DNA of 64,000 nucleotides from Clostridiales bacterium (GCA_015055965.1 SVHG01000005.1:1-64000), one strand, 5' to 3'. Positions 9,228-19,071 are shown, numbered from the stretch's first letter. A program made the numbers and translations. Notes: a model not told the origin generated them from the letters alone.

Positions 9228-9239
9228 AATTAGTTCTCC

Positions 9240-9851
9240 TTACTCTGCTTTGAAGGGCATGCCGAGTTCTCTTAAGAGTTCTCTTGCTTCTTCGTCGGTT
9301 TGTGCAGTGGTTACGAAACAAAGGTCAAAGCCTCTTACCTTTTCTACCTGGTCATATTGAATTTCAGGGAAGATAAGTTGTTCCTTAACACCCATTGCGT
9401 AGTTACCTCTTCCGTCAAAAGACTTAGTGGGGACACCCTTAAAGTCTCTTACTCTGGGTAATGCGATAGATACTAATTTATCAAAGAATTCGTACATTCT
9501 TTCACCACGTAAGGTAACTTTGATACCTACGTTCATGCCTTGTCTTACCTTGAAGTTAGCAACTGACTTTTTAGCAGTCGTTAAAACGGGCTTTTGACCG
9601 GCAATTTGAGTGAGTTCCTGTTGAACTTGTTGAACGCCCTTAGCGTTATCCTTAACGTCGCCAAGACCACCGTTAATGGTGATTTTTACTAGTTTGGGAA
9701 CTTGGTTAACGTTCTTATAATTAAACTTTTTGATGAGAGCCGGAACGACTTCTTCGATATATTTCGTTCTTACTCTGCTAACATACTTTGAATCGGTTGC
9801 AGGTTCTTTAGCAACCTGAGTCTTTTTTTCTGCCACTTTGAAGTCCTCCAT
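9240..9851 (-). CDS. rplE: 50S ribosomal protein L5
   Basis: Carries 5S rRNA in the central protuberance. At 203 aa it is about 22 residues longer than usual because of a charged N-terminal tail before the family start-like segment [55 protein letters not shown] and [16 protein letters not shown] are conserved. The ATG overlaps the rplX stop by one base, so the tail appears genuine and translation is coupled. Confidence 0.97.
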   Translation of the reverse strand: MEDFKVAEKKTQVAKEPATDSKYVSRVRTKYIEEVVPALIKKFNYKNVNQVPKLVKITINGGLGDVKDNAKGVQQVQQELTQIAGQKPVLTTAKKSVANFKVRQGMNVGIKVTLRGERMYEFFDKLVSIALPRVRDFKGVPTKSFDGRGNYAMGVKEQLIFPEIQYDQVEKVRGFDLCFVTTAQTDEEARELLRELGMPFKAE

Positions 9852-10240
9852 TATGCTTCTTCAACTGTTGATTTTTTCTTTGAAGCTTTTTTAGCCGTTG
9901 CTTTTTTAGCGGGCTTTTTGCTCTCTGCCTTAACGTCTAGGCTCATTTTGCACTTCTTGCAGATACGAACCTTCTTGCCGTCTACTACTGCGTAAGACAC
10001 TCTGGTTGCCTTACCGCATACGGGGCAAATTACTAAAACGTTACTAGCATCAATAGGACCGGCTTGTTCAACGATTCCGCTGGTTTCTTGAGCTGAACGT
10101 GCTTTTTTATGCTTCTTTTGTACGTTTACACCGTCTACTACTACTCTGTTGTCACCGGGTAGAGCGCGTAAAACCTTACCGGTCTTACCGTTATCCTTAC
10201 CGGTTAAAACAAGAACGGTATCATTCTTTTTAACTTTCAT
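9851..10240 (-). CDS. rplX: 50S ribosomal protein L24
   Basis: Early assembly initiator of the 50S subunit, 129 aa. The KOW domain ([19 protein letters not shown]) is followed by C-x2-C pairs (CPVC near 75, CKKC near 95). The C-terminal 25 residues are an added Lys/Ala-rich tail ([17 protein letters not shown]). It is coupled to rplE by a one-base overlap. Confidence 0.97.
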   Translation of the reverse strand: MKVKKNDTVLVLTGKDNGKTGKVLRALPGDNRVVVDGVNVQKKHKKARSAQETSGIVEQAGPIDASNVLVICPVCGKATRVSYAVVDGKKVRICKKCKMSLDVKAESKKPAKKATAKKASKKKSTVEEA

Positions 10241-10254
10241 GATTCAGTCACTCC

Positions 10255-10623
10255 TTATAACACTTCGGGTGCTAGAGATACGATCTTCATGTAATCTTTT
10301 TCACGAAGCTCTCTTGCAACAGGTCCAAAGATACGAGTACCCTTGGGCTGTTTCTGTGCGTCGATAATAACTGCAGCGTTATCATCAAACTTAATGTGAG
10401 TTCCATCTGCACGACGTAAACCGCTGGTTGAACGAACGATAACTGCCTTAACAACGTCACCTTTCTTAACAGCGCCACCGGGAGTTGCAGTCTTAACGCT
10501 TGCAACGATTACGTCACCGATATTACCGAACTTACGGAATGAACCGCCAAGTACTTTAATGCATTTTAATTCTTTAGCGCCGGAGTTGTCGGCAGCAACT
10601 AATCTAGATTCAGCTTGTATCAT
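10255..10623 (-). CDS. rplN: 50S ribosomal protein L14
   Basis: Forms an intersubunit bridge and is the RsfS docking site. It is 122 aa, with [20 protein letters not shown] and the C-terminal [20 protein letters not shown]. It lies between rpsQ and rplX. Confidence 0.98.
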   Translation of the reverse strand: MIQAESRLVAADNSGAKELKCIKVLGGSFRKFGNIGDVIVASVKTATPGGAVKKGDVVKAVIVRSTSGLRRADGTHIKFDDNAAVIIDAQKQPKGTRIFGPVARELREKDYMKIVSLAPEVL

Positions 10624-10641
10624 ATTGCTTCCTTCCTCCTC

Positions 10642-10896
10642 TTACTTAGCCTTTTCAATGATTTCGGCAACACGCCAGTTTTTATCTTTACTTAACTTTC
10701 TGGTCTCTACGATTCTTACCTTATCGCCAACACCGCACTCGTTGTTTTCGTCGTGTGCTTTGAACTTAACTGAAGTAGTAATAGTCTTCTTGTAAAGAGG
10801 ATGTTTGCTCTTTTGTTCGATTACTACTACAACGGTCTTATCCATTTTGTTAGAGCTAACGAGACCTACTCTTTCTTTTCTGAGATTTCTTTCCAT
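10642..10896 (-). CDS. rpsQ: 30S ribosomal protein S17
   Basis: OB-fold 16S rRNA binder, 84 aa. [19 protein letters not shown] and [19 protein letters not shown] are the family core, and [18 protein letters not shown] ends the domain. Confidence 0.98.
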   Translation of the reverse strand: MERNLRKERVGLVSSNKMDKTVVVVIEQKSKHPLYKKTITTSVKFKAHDENNECGVGDKVRIVETRKLSKDKNWRVAEIIEKAK

Positions 10897-10912
10897 AACT
10901 CAATCCTCCACC

Positions 10913-11110
10913 TTAGTTAGCCTTGAGTTCGCGTTCGCGAATCACGGTTTTAACTCTAGCGATATCCTTTTTAACCGTCTTTAAAACGTTGGGGTTTTCG
11001 AGTTGACCGGTAGCGTGACGGAAGCGAAGGTTAAAGAGTTCCTCTTTAAGACCGGCTAACTTCGTAGCTAACTCGTCATTCGTCATATTATGAATTTCTT
11101 TTGCTTTCAT
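10913..11110 (-). CDS. rpmC: 50S ribosomal protein L29
   Basis: Coiled-coil 50S protein at the tunnel exit, 65 aa. [20 protein letters not shown] is diagnostic. Its start overlaps the rplP stop by one base, indicating coupling. Confidence 0.97.
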   Translation of the reverse strand: MKAKEIHNMTNDELATKLAGLKEELFNLRFRHATGQLENPNVLKTVKKDIARVKTVIRERELKAN

Positions 11111-11538
11111 CAGCCTTCACCGCCTTCTGAAGTTTCTTTCTTTACGATTTTGCACTTGCAGGGTAATTTGTGTGATGCTAGACGTAAAGCTTCTCTTGCA
11201 TCTGCTTCTGCTACGCCGGAGATTTCAAACATAACTCTACCGGGCTTAACAACAGCTACCCAATATTCAACGCTACCCTTACCGCTACCCATACGAGTTT
11301 CAGCAGGTTTAGCCGTTACAGGTTTGTGAGGGAATATATCAATCCATACCTGGCCGCCACGCTTGATAAATCTAGTCATAGCGATACGGGCAGCTTCTAT
11401 TTGGTTAGAAGTAACCCATGCGCAGGTTTCAGCAGCAAGACCGAAATCGCCGTAAGCAAGAACGTTGCCCTTATGAGCTTTGCCCTTCATTCTGCCGCGC
11501 TGAACTTTTCTTCTTTTAACTCTTTTAGGCATTAACAT
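11110..11538 (-). CDS. rplP: 50S ribosomal protein L16
   Basis: Organises the A site of the 50S subunit. It is 142 aa, with [22 protein letters not shown] preceded by M-L (alternative starts two codons apart) and the conserved [26 protein letters not shown]. It begins two bases after the rpsC stop. Confidence 0.97.
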   Translation of the reverse strand: MLMPKRVKRRKVQRGRMKGKAHKGNVLAYGDFGLAAETCAWVTSNQIEAARIAMTRFIKRGGQVWIDIFPHKPVTAKPAETRMGSGKGSVEYWVAVVKPGRVMFEISGVAEADAREALRLASHKLPCKCKIVKKETSEGGEG

Positions 11539-11540
11539 AA

Positions 11541-12200
11541 TTAAGCGTTGCCTCCTTGTTTCTTAATTCCGCCAAGAACTTCGCCATTGTATACCCAGGT
11601 CTTAACGCCGATTACACCAAAGGTGGTGTGTGCTTCAGCAAAACCGTAGTCGATGTCTGCACGGAGAGTTTGTAGAGGAATAGAACCTTCGTGATACTGT
11701 TCGCTACGAGCAATTTCAGCACCGTCAAGTCTTCCGCTAACCATGATCTTAACACCTTTAACGCCAAGACGCATAGCTCTACCAATAGCTTGTTTCATAC
11801 ATCTTCTGAATGATGCTCTCTTTTCTAGTTGACCTGCTACAGATTCAGCAATTAGTTGAGCGTTGCAATCAGGTCTCTTAACTTCAACGATGTTGATAGA
11901 AACTTGTTTACCTTTGGTAAGCTTTGCAACACTTGCCTTAATTACTTCTACTTCTGAACCAGCCTTACCGATAAGAACACCGGGACGAGCGGTATGAATA
12001 GTGATTGCAATTCTGTTTGCAGCTCTTTCGATACCGATAGTGGTAACTGCTGCTGCATAATATTGCTTTTTAAGGAATGTTCTGATTTCGTAATCTTCTT
12101 TAATGTTCGCACCAAAATCTTTTTTGTTAGCGTACCACTGGGTATCCCAGCCTTTAATAACGCCTACTCTTAAACCGTGCGGATTAACTTTCTGTCCCAT
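11541..12200 (-). CDS. rpsC: 30S ribosomal protein S3
   Basis: Forms part of the mRNA entry tunnel and has helicase-like function with S4 and S5. It is 219 aa. [19 protein letters not shown] starts the protein, the KH type 2 domain (about 40-110) contains [14 protein letters not shown], and the C-terminal domain contains [20 protein letters not shown]. Confidence 0.98.
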   Translation of the reverse strand: MGQKVNPHGLRVGVIKGWDTQWYANKKDFGANIKEDYEIRTFLKKQYYAAAVTTIGIERAANRIAITIHTARPGVLIGKAGSEVEVIKASVAKLTKGKQVSINIVEVKRPDCNAQLIAESVAGQLEKRASFRRCMKQAIGRAMRLGVKGVKIMVSGRLDGAEIARSEQYHEGSIPLQTLRADIDYGFAEAHTTFGVIGVKTWVYNGEVLGGIKKQGGNA

Positions 12201-12209
12201 AGCGTCCTC

Positions 12210-12596
12210 CTACTTAACTGCATCGAGCACAACGGTAATGTGGCTCGTTCTCTTAAGAATTCTGTAACCTCTGCCTTTGCTAACAGGTTGCATTCTCTTT
12301 AAAGTGGGGCCCATATCAGCAAAACATTCAGCAACCTTAAGATCGCTTCTGTTCATGTGTAGGTTGTGTTCTGCGTTTGCTGCAGCAGATTCAACTACCT
12401 TTCTGATGGGCTCTGCGCCTGCCTTAGAGGTGTTTGCTAAAATTGCAACCGCTTCGTCAACACTCTTGTTTCTGATTAGGTCAAGAACTACTCTTACCTT
12501 GTAAGGAGAAATTCTAATGAATTTAGCAACCGCTCTGGGTCTTCTATCTTTAGTTTCCTGAATTCTCAGGGTTTTCTTTTTGGTATTTCCAGCCAT
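12210..12596 (-). CDS. rplV: 50S ribosomal protein L22
   Basis: Lines the exit tunnel, and its hairpin loop is a known macrolide-resistance site. It is 128 aa. AVAKFIRISPYKVRVVLDLIR, AEHNLHMN and the hairpin MGPTLKRMQPVSKGRGYRI are present and look normal. Confidence 0.97.
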   Translation of the reverse strand: MAGNTKKKTLRIQETKDRRPRAVAKFIRISPYKVRVVLDLIRNKSVDEAVAILANTSKAGAEPIRKVVESAAANAEHNLHMNRSDLKVAECFADMGPTLKRMQPVSKGRGYRILKRTSHITVVLDAVK

Positions 12597-12615
12597 TTTA
12601 CTCTGTTACCTCCGA

Positions 12616-12888
12616 TTAGCCCGTCGTCTTGGAGCCTGCGTGGCCCTTGAAAGTTCTGGTGGGCGCGAATTCACCAAGCTTACATCCAACCATATCTTCG
12701 GTGATGTAAACGGGAACGTGCTTTCTGCCGTCATAAACCGCGATAGTATGTCCTACCATTTGGGGGAAGATCGTTGATGATCTTGACCAGGTTTTAAGCA
12801 CTGATTTTTTATTTTCGGCATTTAATTTTTCAACTCTTTCAAGCAATTTAGGTTGAATGAAAGGTCCTTTTTTAACACTTCTACTCAT
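12616..12888 (-). CDS. rpsS: 30S ribosomal protein S19
   Basis: Head protein complexed with S13, 90 aa. It reads [19 protein letters not shown], with [20 protein letters not shown] and [14 protein letters not shown]. It lies between rplB and rplV. Confidence 0.98.
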   Translation of the reverse strand: MSRSVKKGPFIQPKLLERVEKLNAENKKSVLKTWSRSSTIFPQMVGHTIAVYDGRKHVPVYITEDMVGCKLGEFAPTRTFKGHAGSKTTG

Positions 12889-12903
12889 TTCTCAGCGACC
12901 TCC

Positions 12904-13731
12904 TTAGTTCACTCTCTTAAGAATGAACTTGTTAGTTCTGTTCTTCTTCTTTCTGGTCTTGTAGCCAAGTGCAGGTTTACCCCAAGGAGTAACGGGACCG
13001 GGTCTACCAATGGGTGAACGTCCTTCACCACCACCGTGGGGGTGATCGCAGGGGTTCATAACTGAACCTCTAACGGTAGGTCTGATACCCATGTGTCTCT
13101 TCTTACCAGCTTTACCGATTCTTACGATTTCGTTATCTAGGTTACCAACTTGACCGATAGTAGCCTTACATTTAACGCTAATAAGTCTCATTTCGCCGCT
13201 GGGCATTTTAACTTGAGCGTAAACGCCTTCTTTAGCCATTAGCTGAGCGCTCATACCGGCAGCTCTTGCAATTTGGCCACCCTTACCGGGTTGAAGCTCG
13301 ATATTGTGAATCATAGTACCAACGGGGATGTTTTCGATCTTTAAAGCGTTACCTGCTTTAATATCTGCGCCCTCACCGCTTAATACCTTATCGCCTACGG
13401 TTAAACCGATAGGAGCAAGAATGTATCTCTTTTCGCCGTCTACGTATTGTAAAAGAGCGATGTTAGCGGTTCTGTTGGGATCGTATTCGATACTCTTTAC
13501 GATAGCGGGGATACCGTCTTTATTTCTCTTGAAGTCGATAATACGGTATTTATTTCTGTTACCACCACCGTGATGTCTTACGGTAATTCTACCGTTAGCA
13601 TTTCTACCACCCGTGTGATTCTTAACCTCAAGAAGTGATCTCTCGGGGCTCGTGCAGGTGATTTCTTCAAAACTGCTTACCGACATAAAACGGCGTGCAG
13701 CTGAAGTAGGTTTATATCTCTTAATAGCCAT
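12904..13731 (-). CDS. rplB: 50S ribosomal protein L2
   Basis: Core 50S protein needed for subunit association and peptidyl transfer. It is 275 aa, the standard length. [20 protein letters not shown] near residue 40-58 and the universally conserved [19 protein letters not shown] near 225-243 are intact, including the peptidyl-transferase-proximal His. Confidence 0.98.
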   Translation of the reverse strand: MAIKRYKPTSAARRFMSVSSFEEITCTSPERSLLEVKNHTGGRNANGRITVRHHGGGNRNKYRIIDFKRNKDGIPAIVKSIEYDPNRTANIALLQYVDGEKRYILAPIGLTVGDKVLSGEGADIKAGNALKIENIPVGTMIHNIELQPGKGGQIARAAGMSAQLMAKEGVYAQVKMPSGEMRLISVKCKATIGQVGNLDNEIVRIGKAGKKRHMGIRPTVRGSVMNPCDHPHGGGEGRSPIGRPGPVTPWGKPALGYKTRKKKNRTNKFILKRVN

Positions 13732-13749
13732 TTTCTATCTTCCTCCTAC

Positions 13750-14040
13750 TTAGGACAATGACTCAAAGAAAGCGATAGCCTTGCTATCTTCTTTAAGTTG
13801 AACGATTGCTTTCTTATAAGCGGGGGTATATCCTTCGTATCTACCCATTCTCTTTTTCTTACCACGGCAGTTAACGGTGTGAACGGATTCAACGCTTACT
13901 TCAAAAATGCTTTCGATTGCAAGCTTGATTTCAGTCTTGTTAGCAGCCTTTGCTACGCGGAATACGTATTTCTTGTTTGCGATATCCTGGTAGCTCTTTT
14001 CAGTTAGAATAGGGCTGATTATAATATCTCTTGCTTCCAT
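13750..14040 (-). CDS. rplW: 50S ribosomal protein L23
   Basis: Tunnel-exit protein and docking site for trigger factor and SRP, 96 aa. DIIISPILTEKSYQDIANKKY and TVNCRGKKKRMGRYEGYTP match the family. Its start overlaps the rplD stop by one base. Confidence 0.97.
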   Translation of the reverse strand: MEARDIIISPILTEKSYQDIANKKYVFRVAKAANKTEIKLAIESIFEVSVESVHTVNCRGKKKRMGRYEGYTPAYKKAIVQLKEDSKAIAFFESLS

Positions 14041-14666
14041 TATTCTCCGTAAACCTCCTGTAGTTTTTCAACAGAACCCTTTGCAAGAACAACTACTGCG
14101 TTTTTAACAACGTCGTAAGTGTTAAGTTGTTCAACGGGAAGGGTGTGAAGCTTTTCAATATTGCTTGCAGCTCTGATAACCTTTTCATCAGAATTGCACA
14201 TTACTAATAGTACAGTCTTTTCAAAGTTGAACGCCTTTAAGAAAGCTACCATTTCTTTGGTCTTGCCGTTAGCTACTGCAACTTCGTCGATAACGAAGAA
14301 TTCGCCGTCTGCAACCTTCTTAGAAAGAGCAGAGAACATAGCGGTTCTCTTTGCGGTTACGTTCATCTTCTTAGAGAAATCTCTTGACTTGGGAGCGAAT
14401 ACAACGCCACCCTTAATCCATTGAGGAGCTCTGGTTGAGCCTTGACGTGCATTACCAGTTCCCTTTTGACGGTAAGGCTTCTTACCACCGCCTCTTACTT
14501 CTGATCTGGTAAGAGAGCTCTTAGTACCCTGTCTTTCGTTTGCAAGACGGGTTACAACAGCTTGGTGAATTAAAGCTTCTTTATATTCCATTTGGAAGAG
14601 TTCGTCGTTTACTTCGATTGAACCAACTTCCTTAGCTTGCATATTGTATAATCTTAAACTTGCCAT
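14040..14666 (-). CDS. rplD: 50S ribosomal protein L4
   Basis: Binds 23S rRNA and lines the exit tunnel; in enteric bacteria it also represses the S10 operon. It is 208 aa. The loop RSEVRGGGKKPYRQKGTGNAR and RQGSTRAPQWIKGGVVFAPK are diagnostic. Whether it acts on the leader at 15.75-15.94 kb cannot be told from the sequence. Confidence 0.97.
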   Translation of the reverse strand: MASLRLYNMQAKEVGSIEVNDELFQMEYKEALIHQAVVTRLANERQGTKSSLTRSEVRGGGKKPYRQKGTGNARQGSTRAPQWIKGGVVFAPKSRDFSKKMNVTAKRTAMFSALSKKVADGEFFVIDEVAVANGKTKEMVAFLKAFNFEKTVLLVMCNSDEKVIRAASNIEKLHTLPVEQLNTYDVVKNAVVVLAKGSVEKLQEVYGE

Positions 14667-14681
14667 TCTAATTCACTCTCC

Positions 14682-15314
14682 TTACGCTTTTACGCTATCG
14701 CTAATGCAAACAACGCCGCCCTTAGGACCGGGGATTGCACCTTTGATGAGTAATACGCCACGAGCTGCATCTACCTTAACTACTTCAAGATTTTGAATAG
14801 TTACTTGTTCGTGACCGTAGTGACCGGGAAGGTGTTTGTTCTTAAATACTCTTGAAGGATCACTGATACTACCCATTGAACCTACTTCTCTGTGAACAGG
14901 GCCAACACCGTGGGTTTCTTTTAATCTGTGTTGATTCCAACGCTTGATTACACCACTGAAACCGTGACCTTTGGTAATACCAACTACGTCTACCTTATCG
15001 CCTTCGTTAAACACTTCAACGGTAATTGCTTTTCCTACTTCGTATTCAGCAACGCTGTTAAGTCTGAATTCCTTTAAGTGTCTGCAAGGTTCAACGCCTG
15101 CTTTCTTAAACTGACCTAATTCGGGCTTGGTTAGTAAGCTTTCTCTGATTTTGTCAAAGCCAACCTTGATTGCTGAGTAACCGTCTCTTTCCACCGTCTT
15201 AATTTGTACTACGGGGCAAGGACCTGCTAAAACGACAGTGACCGGAGTTACTTTTCCGTCTGCGGAAAAGACTTGAGTCATGCCTAACTTCTTTCCTACG
15301 ATTGCTTTATTCAT
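14682..15314 (-). CDS. rplC: 50S ribosomal protein L3
   Basis: One of the first 50S assembly proteins, 210 aa. It starts [20 protein letters not shown] and carries the loop reaching the peptidyl-transferase centre ([39 protein letters not shown]). Confidence 0.98.
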   Translation of the reverse strand: MNKAIVGKKLGMTQVFSADGKVTPVTVVLAGPCPVVQIKTVERDGYSAIKVGFDKIRESLLTKPELGQFKKAGVEPCRHLKEFRLNSVAEYEVGKAITVEVFNEGDKVDVVGITKGHGFSGVIKRWNQHRLKETHGVGPVHREVGSMGSISDPSRVFKNKHLPGHYGHEQVTIQNLEVVKVDAARGVLLIKGAIPGPKGGVVCISDSVKA

Positions 15315-15345
15315 AGATAAAGTTCTACCTCCTGTGATTTTGCTC

Positions 15346-15645
15346 TTAGAGCTTTATTTTTACGTCAACACCAGCGGGAAGATGGATGCTATCCAAAATC
15401 TTTGCATTGGTTGAATAAATATCAATTAGTCTCTTGTGAGTTCTGATTTCAAACTGTTCGCGGCTATCTTTGTATTTGTGCGGTGAACGAATGATGGTAA
15501 CTATTTCCTTTTCAGTGGGTAGAGGAATAGGTCCGCTGATCTTTGCACCAGCCTTCTTCATCGTTTCAACGATTCTTTGAGTAGCCTGATCAACCATTTC
15601 ATGGTCGTAAGCTGCAAGTTTGATTCTGATTTTCTGTCCTGCCAT
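15346..15645 (-). CDS. rpsJ: 30S ribosomal protein S10
   Basis: First gene of the operon, 99 aa. S10 is a 30S head protein and also the NusB/NusG partner (NusE) in antitermination. [48 protein letters not shown] and [12 protein letters not shown] are conserved. A GGAGG precedes the ATG. The promoter lies about 300 bp upstream, beyond a leader that ends in a terminator. Confidence 0.98.
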   Translation of the reverse strand: MAGQKIRIKLAAYDHEMVDQATQRIVETMKKAGAKISGPIPLPTEKEIVTIIRSPHKYKDSREQFEIRTHKRLIDIYSTNAKILDSIHLPAGVDVKIKL

Positions 15646-15714
15646 TTTAAAACCTCCGATTTTATACTAACTTTTACCCGTATTCAATGGCTTTTTGGAT
15701 TTTTTTAATACGGA

Positions 15715-15738
15715 TTTTACAACTTTGCCGTGTGTATC
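15715..15738. repeat. 24-bp repeat near the S10 leader, copy 1
   Basis: The core ACAACTTTGCCGTGTGT is nearly repeated at 16111-16134 (ACAACTTGGCCGTGTGT). This copy lies between the leader terminator and rpsJ. Confidence 0.6.
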
Positions 15739-15751
15739 GACCTAAGGCAAT

Positions 15752-15789
15752 AAAAAAATCATCTGCGCTGTGTGTTTAAAGCAGATGAT
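15752..15789 (-). terminator. intrinsic terminator in the S10 leader
   Basis: Stem ATCATCTGC (15781-15789 in RNA order) pairs with GCAGATGAT (15758-15766), followed by seven U. It precedes rpsJ and so would stop most transcripts unless antitermination occurs. Confidence 0.85.
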
Positions 15790-15939
15790 ATTACTACCCA
15801 AGGGTCGGTTAGTCGCAGGGATCGTATCCCCACAATTGTCAATGAAAATTATCTTCCTTTTTTGTTCGTTACGGAGTTCCGGAGTCCGCAAAAAACCAAG
15901 GATTAAGTAACTTTTCATCTCAACCCGAATTACACAGCC
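15752..15939 (-). ncRNA. candidate structured leader of the S10 ribosomal operon
   Basis: A ~190-nt RNA is predicted between the promoter at 15945-15973 and the intrinsic terminator at 15752-15789, which lies about 107 nt before the rpsJ start codon. Local stems visible by eye in the minus-strand RNA include GGGGAU/AUCCCU around the triloop ACG (near 15818-15832) and GCGGA/UCCGU (near 15871-15889). A long-range UCGGGUU/AACCGA pairing near the ends of the RNA would close a multibranch structure. This layout fits transcription attenuation of the operon. No T-box GGUGG motif or other riboswitch signature that I know was recognised. The reading frame inside it lacks a good ribosome binding site and is not called as a gene. 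Confidence 0.55.
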
Positions 15940-15944
15940 TACAT

Positions 15945-15973
15945 AGGATACCATATTCCGTCAACTTAGTCAA
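15945..15973 (-). promoter_or_regulatory. SigA-type promoter of the S10 operon leader
   Basis: -35 TTGACT (15968-15973) and -10 TATCCT (15945-15950) are separated by 17 bp on the minus strand. Transcription should start near 15939. Confidence 0.65.
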
Positions 15974-16349
15974 ACGTTTTTACGCCATTTTTAAATTTTT
16001 TCAAAAATTTTTTTAAACTTTTTTCGCGCGCGACTTTATTATATATAATATATAGCAAAAAAGCAACCAAACTACCCAATTTTTGCCAAAAATCGACCAA
16101 AAAAATAAAAAATTACAACTTGGCCGTGTGTGTCATTTTAAAATTAAAAATAAAAATTTCCTTTAAAAAGTCGATTATCTTGTGTTTTTTATAAAATTAA
16201 ACCACAATTTATAGTAATTTAATATTTTTTAATACAATATAAATAACCAAGCCCCCCCCTTAGCATTCCTTGCGCTTTTAATTTTTAAACAAATGGCGAC
16301 GTCGCAAACGATAGTTGATTTTTTTAAGAAATAAAATTGCTTTAAACAA
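15974..16349. other. AT-rich non-coding region between the S10 promoter and the MATE gene
   Basis: No gene was found. The region contains long A/T runs, an alternating GCGCGCG at about 16025, a homopolymeric run of C at about 16252-16259, and a perfect 10-bp palindrome GCGACGTCGC (16296-16305). The A/T tracts upstream of the S10 promoter could act as UP elements. Confidence 0.5.
16111..16134. repeat. 24-bp repeat near the S10 leader, copy 2
   Basis: Second copy of the motif at 15715-15738, same orientation, upstream of the S10 promoter. Both sit in AT-rich non-coding DNA. The function is unknown; a regulator or RNA-processing site is possible. Confidence 0.6.
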
Positions 16350-16378
16350 AAACCCAAAAGATTTTCTCTTTCGGGTTT
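16350..16378 (-). terminator. intrinsic terminator of the MATE gene
   Basis: AAACCCGAAAGA pairs with TCTTTTGGGTTT in the minus-strand RNA and is followed by TTTTTGTTT. It lies just past the stop codon of the MATE gene. Confidence 0.85.
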
Positions 16379-16389
16379 ATTTCGTTTAT

Positions 16390-17781
16390 TTAGTTGCGCT
16401 CCAAAGCTAACAGCATTTGCTTCGTGCGTCTTTTATATAGGAATAAAAATACTATAATGCTTATTATTAAGGTTAATATCCAGCTTGCAGCGTAAGACCA
16501 AATAACGCTTAAATATACGGGGTTCAACGGGAACACCAAATAAATCCAAGCAACCCTGAATACGCAAGTACCAAATAAAACTATAAGCATTGGCGTAATA
16601 GAGAAGCCCAAGCCCCTCATAGACTGACTTAATACGTCCATTAATCCAAAGAAGAAGTACGTTCCCAAAATAATTGCCATTCTTTCGCTTGCAATAGCAA
16701 CCGCTTCCTTATTAGTGGTATAAAGAGAAAGCAAGGGAGTTCTTAACAAATATATAAAACCGCTAACGGCAAGCGACATTATACCGCTACAAACCAAGCA
16801 TCTAACAATTGAAGCCTTAATTCTTTTAACGTTGCCCGCGCCGTAGTTTTGCCCTACCGCCGTTGCCGCCGTAGTGCTTATTGCGTTCATTACTATAAAC
16901 ACGAATCCTTCTAACCCCTGTGACGCGGTATTTGCCGCAAGCACCGTTTTACCAAAGGAGTTAACCGTTGACTGAATTAAGGAGTTAGAAATTGAAAAGA
17001 GAGAGCTTTGAATACCCGAAGGAATTCCTAAACGCAAAATTCCTAAAAGTGGCTTTTTTCTTATTTTTGATTTTTTAAGCTCGTAGCGAGCAAAGCCCTT
17101 TTCCTTAAACATAGCCCTAAGAACTAAAACACAGGAAACGAGCTGTGAGGTTACCGTTGCGTACGCTACGCCTTCTACCTGCATACCCAAAACGAGCACG
17201 CTTACCAGGTTAACTATAACGTTAAGCACACCGCCTATCGTTAAATAAATCAAGGGGCGAACGGTATCGCCAACCGCCCTAAAGATAGAAGCTCCAAAGT
17301 TGTATATCATTAAGAAAGGCGTTCCAAAAAAGTAAATCTTAAGATAGGTGCTAGCCATACCCAAGCACTCTTCAGGCGTCTTTAATAACACCAATATAGG
17401 GGTCGCCAAGGTAGAGCCTAATATTAAAACTGCTATTCCCAATATCAAACTCAACGGCATTGCCGTATGTACTAATTCTTGTGCGTCCACTTCCTTTTTA
17501 GCGCCGTAATGCTTAGCCATTAAAACACCCGCGCCAACAGAAAGCCCCATGAATAAATTTACTAAAAGGTTTACTACGTTACCGGTTGAGCCAACCGCCG
17601 CAAGCGCCGTATCACTAACAAATCTTCCAACCACGATCATATCTGCCGCGTTGAATAAAAGCTGCAGCACACCCGTTGCCATAAGCGGAAGCGCAAAGGC
17701 TAGTATCTTTGGTAGTAACGCACCCTCCGTCATATCTATTTCACGGTTAGAGTTAAACCCTCGTTTTGCGTTTACTTGCAT
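16390..17781 (-). CDS. MATE family multidrug/cation exporter
   Basis: 463-aa membrane protein with about 12 hydrophobic helices in two related halves. The N-terminal half has PKILAFALPLMATGVLQLLFNAADMIVVGRFVSD, a typical MATE helix 1-2 region, and the second half repeats the pattern with GIPSGIQSSLFSISNSLIQS. MATE proteins export drugs or metabolites using Na+ or H+ gradients; the substrate cannot be told. GAGGG precedes the ATG. The gene stands alone with its own terminator. Confidence 0.9.
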   Translation of the reverse strand: MQVNAKRGFNSNREIDMTEGALLPKILAFALPLMATGVLQLLFNAADMIVVGRFVSDTALAAVGSTGNVVNLLVNLFMGLSVGAGVLMAKHYGAKKEVDAQELVHTAMPLSLILGIAVLILGSTLATPILVLLKTPEECLGMASTYLKIYFFGTPFLMIYNFGASIFRAVGDTVRPLIYLTIGGVLNVIVNLVSVLVLGMQVEGVAYATVTSQLVSCVLVLRAMFKEKGFARYELKKSKIRKKPLLGILRLGIPSGIQSSLFSISNSLIQSTVNSFGKTVLAANTASQGLEGFVFIVMNAISTTAATAVGQNYGAGNVKRIKASIVRCLVCSGIMSLAVSGFIYLLRTPLLSLYTTNKEAVAIASERMAIILGTYFFFGLMDVLSQSMRGLGFSITPMLIVLFGTCVFRVAWIYLVFPLNPVYLSVIWSYAASWILTLIISIIVFLFLYKRRTKQMLLALERN

Positions 17782-17859
17782 TCTTACCCTCTAAAAATTG
17801 CAAGGCAGTAAAAAACTTACTGCCGTGAAAATATCGTTATTTTTGTGTGATTTTTTACT

Positions 17860-17884
17860 AAAAAGTTGGTCTATAGCGCGATTA
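17860..17884 (-). repeat. 25-bp dispersed motif, copy 1
   Basis: Minus-strand copy of TAAYCGNNYTATA-N5-ACTTTTT: core TAATCGCGCTATA (17872-17884) and tail ACTTTTT (17860-17866). It is intergenic, between ychF and the MATE gene. Confidence 0.8.
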
Positions 17885-17953
17885 ACAGCAAAAAACACCC
17901 GTTTTTAAGCGTTTTTTCTTTAAAAACACCATATTAAACCATAAAAGTTGAGT

Positions 17954-17978
17954 TAATCGACTTATACGCCTATTTATA
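17954..17978 (+). repeat. 25-bp dispersed motif, copy 2 (tail degenerate)
   Basis: Core TAATCGACTTATA at 17954-17966; the tail position reads ATTTATA rather than ACTTTTT. It lies just downstream of ychF and overlaps its stop codon, in the orientation opposite to copy 1. Confidence 0.6.
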
Positions 17979-19071
17979 CGTTAAACTTAAATAGAACTAC
18001 GTCGCCGTCCTTCATAACGTATTCCTTACCCTCGGAGCGCACCTTACCAAGCTCTTTAGCCTTGGTATAGTTACCGCATTCAAGTAAGGTTTGATATTCA
18101 ACTACGTCTGCCTTAATAAATCCCCTTTCAAAGTCAGAGTGGATTTTACCCGCTGCCTGAGGAGCTTTAGTACCTTCCGTAATAGTCCAAGCTCTGGTTT
18201 CCGTTTCCCCTGCAGTTAGGTAGCTTATAAGACCTAAAAGAGAGTAAGAGGTTTTAACGAGTCTGTTAAGACCGCTTTCGGTAAGACCTAAATCGTCTAA
18301 GAAAAGCTGAGCGTCTTCAGGGGGAAGCTGAGAAATCTCTTCTTCTACCTTAGCGCAAATAACAAGCACTTGATTACCTTCCTTTTGAGCGTATTCCTTA
18401 ACTCTTTGAACAAGGGGTAAATCATCCTCGTTTTTACCGATATCCTCTTCGCCGATATTAGCAGCGTAAAGCACGGGCTTGGTTGTTAAAAGGAATAAGC
18501 CGTTTACGTACTTTTGCTCTTCTTCGTTAAACTCAAGTGAATAAACGGGCTTTTCTTCTGCTAAGCAATCGTAAATACGTTGAAGAATATCAGCTTCTAT
18601 TTTATACTTTTTGTCACCCGTTTTAATATAGCTTTTAGCCTTATCTAAGCGCTTGGTAACGCTTTCTAAATCGGCTAAAATAAGCTCTAGATTGATAATA
18701 GAAATATCTCTAACGGGATCTACGCCGTTTTCTACGTGGGTTACGTTATCGTCTGCAAAGCAACGAACAACGTGCACGATAGCGTCTACCTCGCGAATAT
18801 GAGAAAGGAACTTATTACCCAAGCCCTCACCCCTAGAAGCGCCCTTAACTAAGCCCGCGATATCAACGAACTCTATGGTTGCAGGAGTAATTTTTCTGCT
18901 TGCGTATAAAGCGGCAAGCTTATCTAATCTTTCGTCAGGCACGGCAACGATGCCAACGTTGGGCTCTATCGTACAGAAGGGAAAATTAGCCGCTTGCGCG
19001 CCTGCGTGAGTTATTGCGTTAAATAGCGTTGATTTTCCTACGTTAGGAAGTCCAACAACACCTAGTTTCAT
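17974..19071 (-). CDS. ychF: YchF/OLA1-family ATPase
   Basis: Obg-like P-loop protein that binds ribosomes and prefers ATP to GTP in characterised homologues. It is 365 aa, the usual length. G1 is GLPNVGKST (residues 7-15), the switch region has [20 protein letters not shown] near 68-87, and the C-terminal TGS-like domain runs from about 280 to the end ([26 protein letters not shown]). The promoter lies in the 219-bp divergent gap shared with argS. Confidence 0.96.
   Translation of the reverse strand: MKLGVVGLPNVGKSTLFNAITHAGAQAANFPFCTIEPNVGIVAVPDERLDKLAALYASRKITPATIEFVDIAGLVKGASRGEGLGNKFLSHIREVDAIVHVVRCFADDNVTHVENGVDPVRDISIINLELILADLESVTKRLDKAKSYIKTGDKKYKIEADILQRIYDCLAEEKPVYSLEFNEEEQKYVNGLFLLTTKPVLYAANIGEEDIGKNEDDLPLVQRVKEYAQKEGNQVLVICAKVEEEISQLPPEDAQLFLDDLGLTESGLNRLVKTSYSLLGLISYLTAGETETRAWTITEGTKAPQAAGKIHSDFERGFIKADVVEYQTLLECGNYTKAKELGKVRSEGKEYVMKDGDVVLFKFNV

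Noticed and set aside
15742..15954. 70-codon open frame on the minus strand in the S10 leader
   Set aside because: It has no good ribosome binding site, its nominal start lies at the predicted transcription start, and its end runs through the terminator stem. Structured leader RNA explains the region better.
16150..16185. TAATCG-ACTTTTT on the minus strand as an eleventh motif copy
   Set aside because: The YTATA part and the five-base gap are missing, so it was not counted; it may be a deleted copy or chance.
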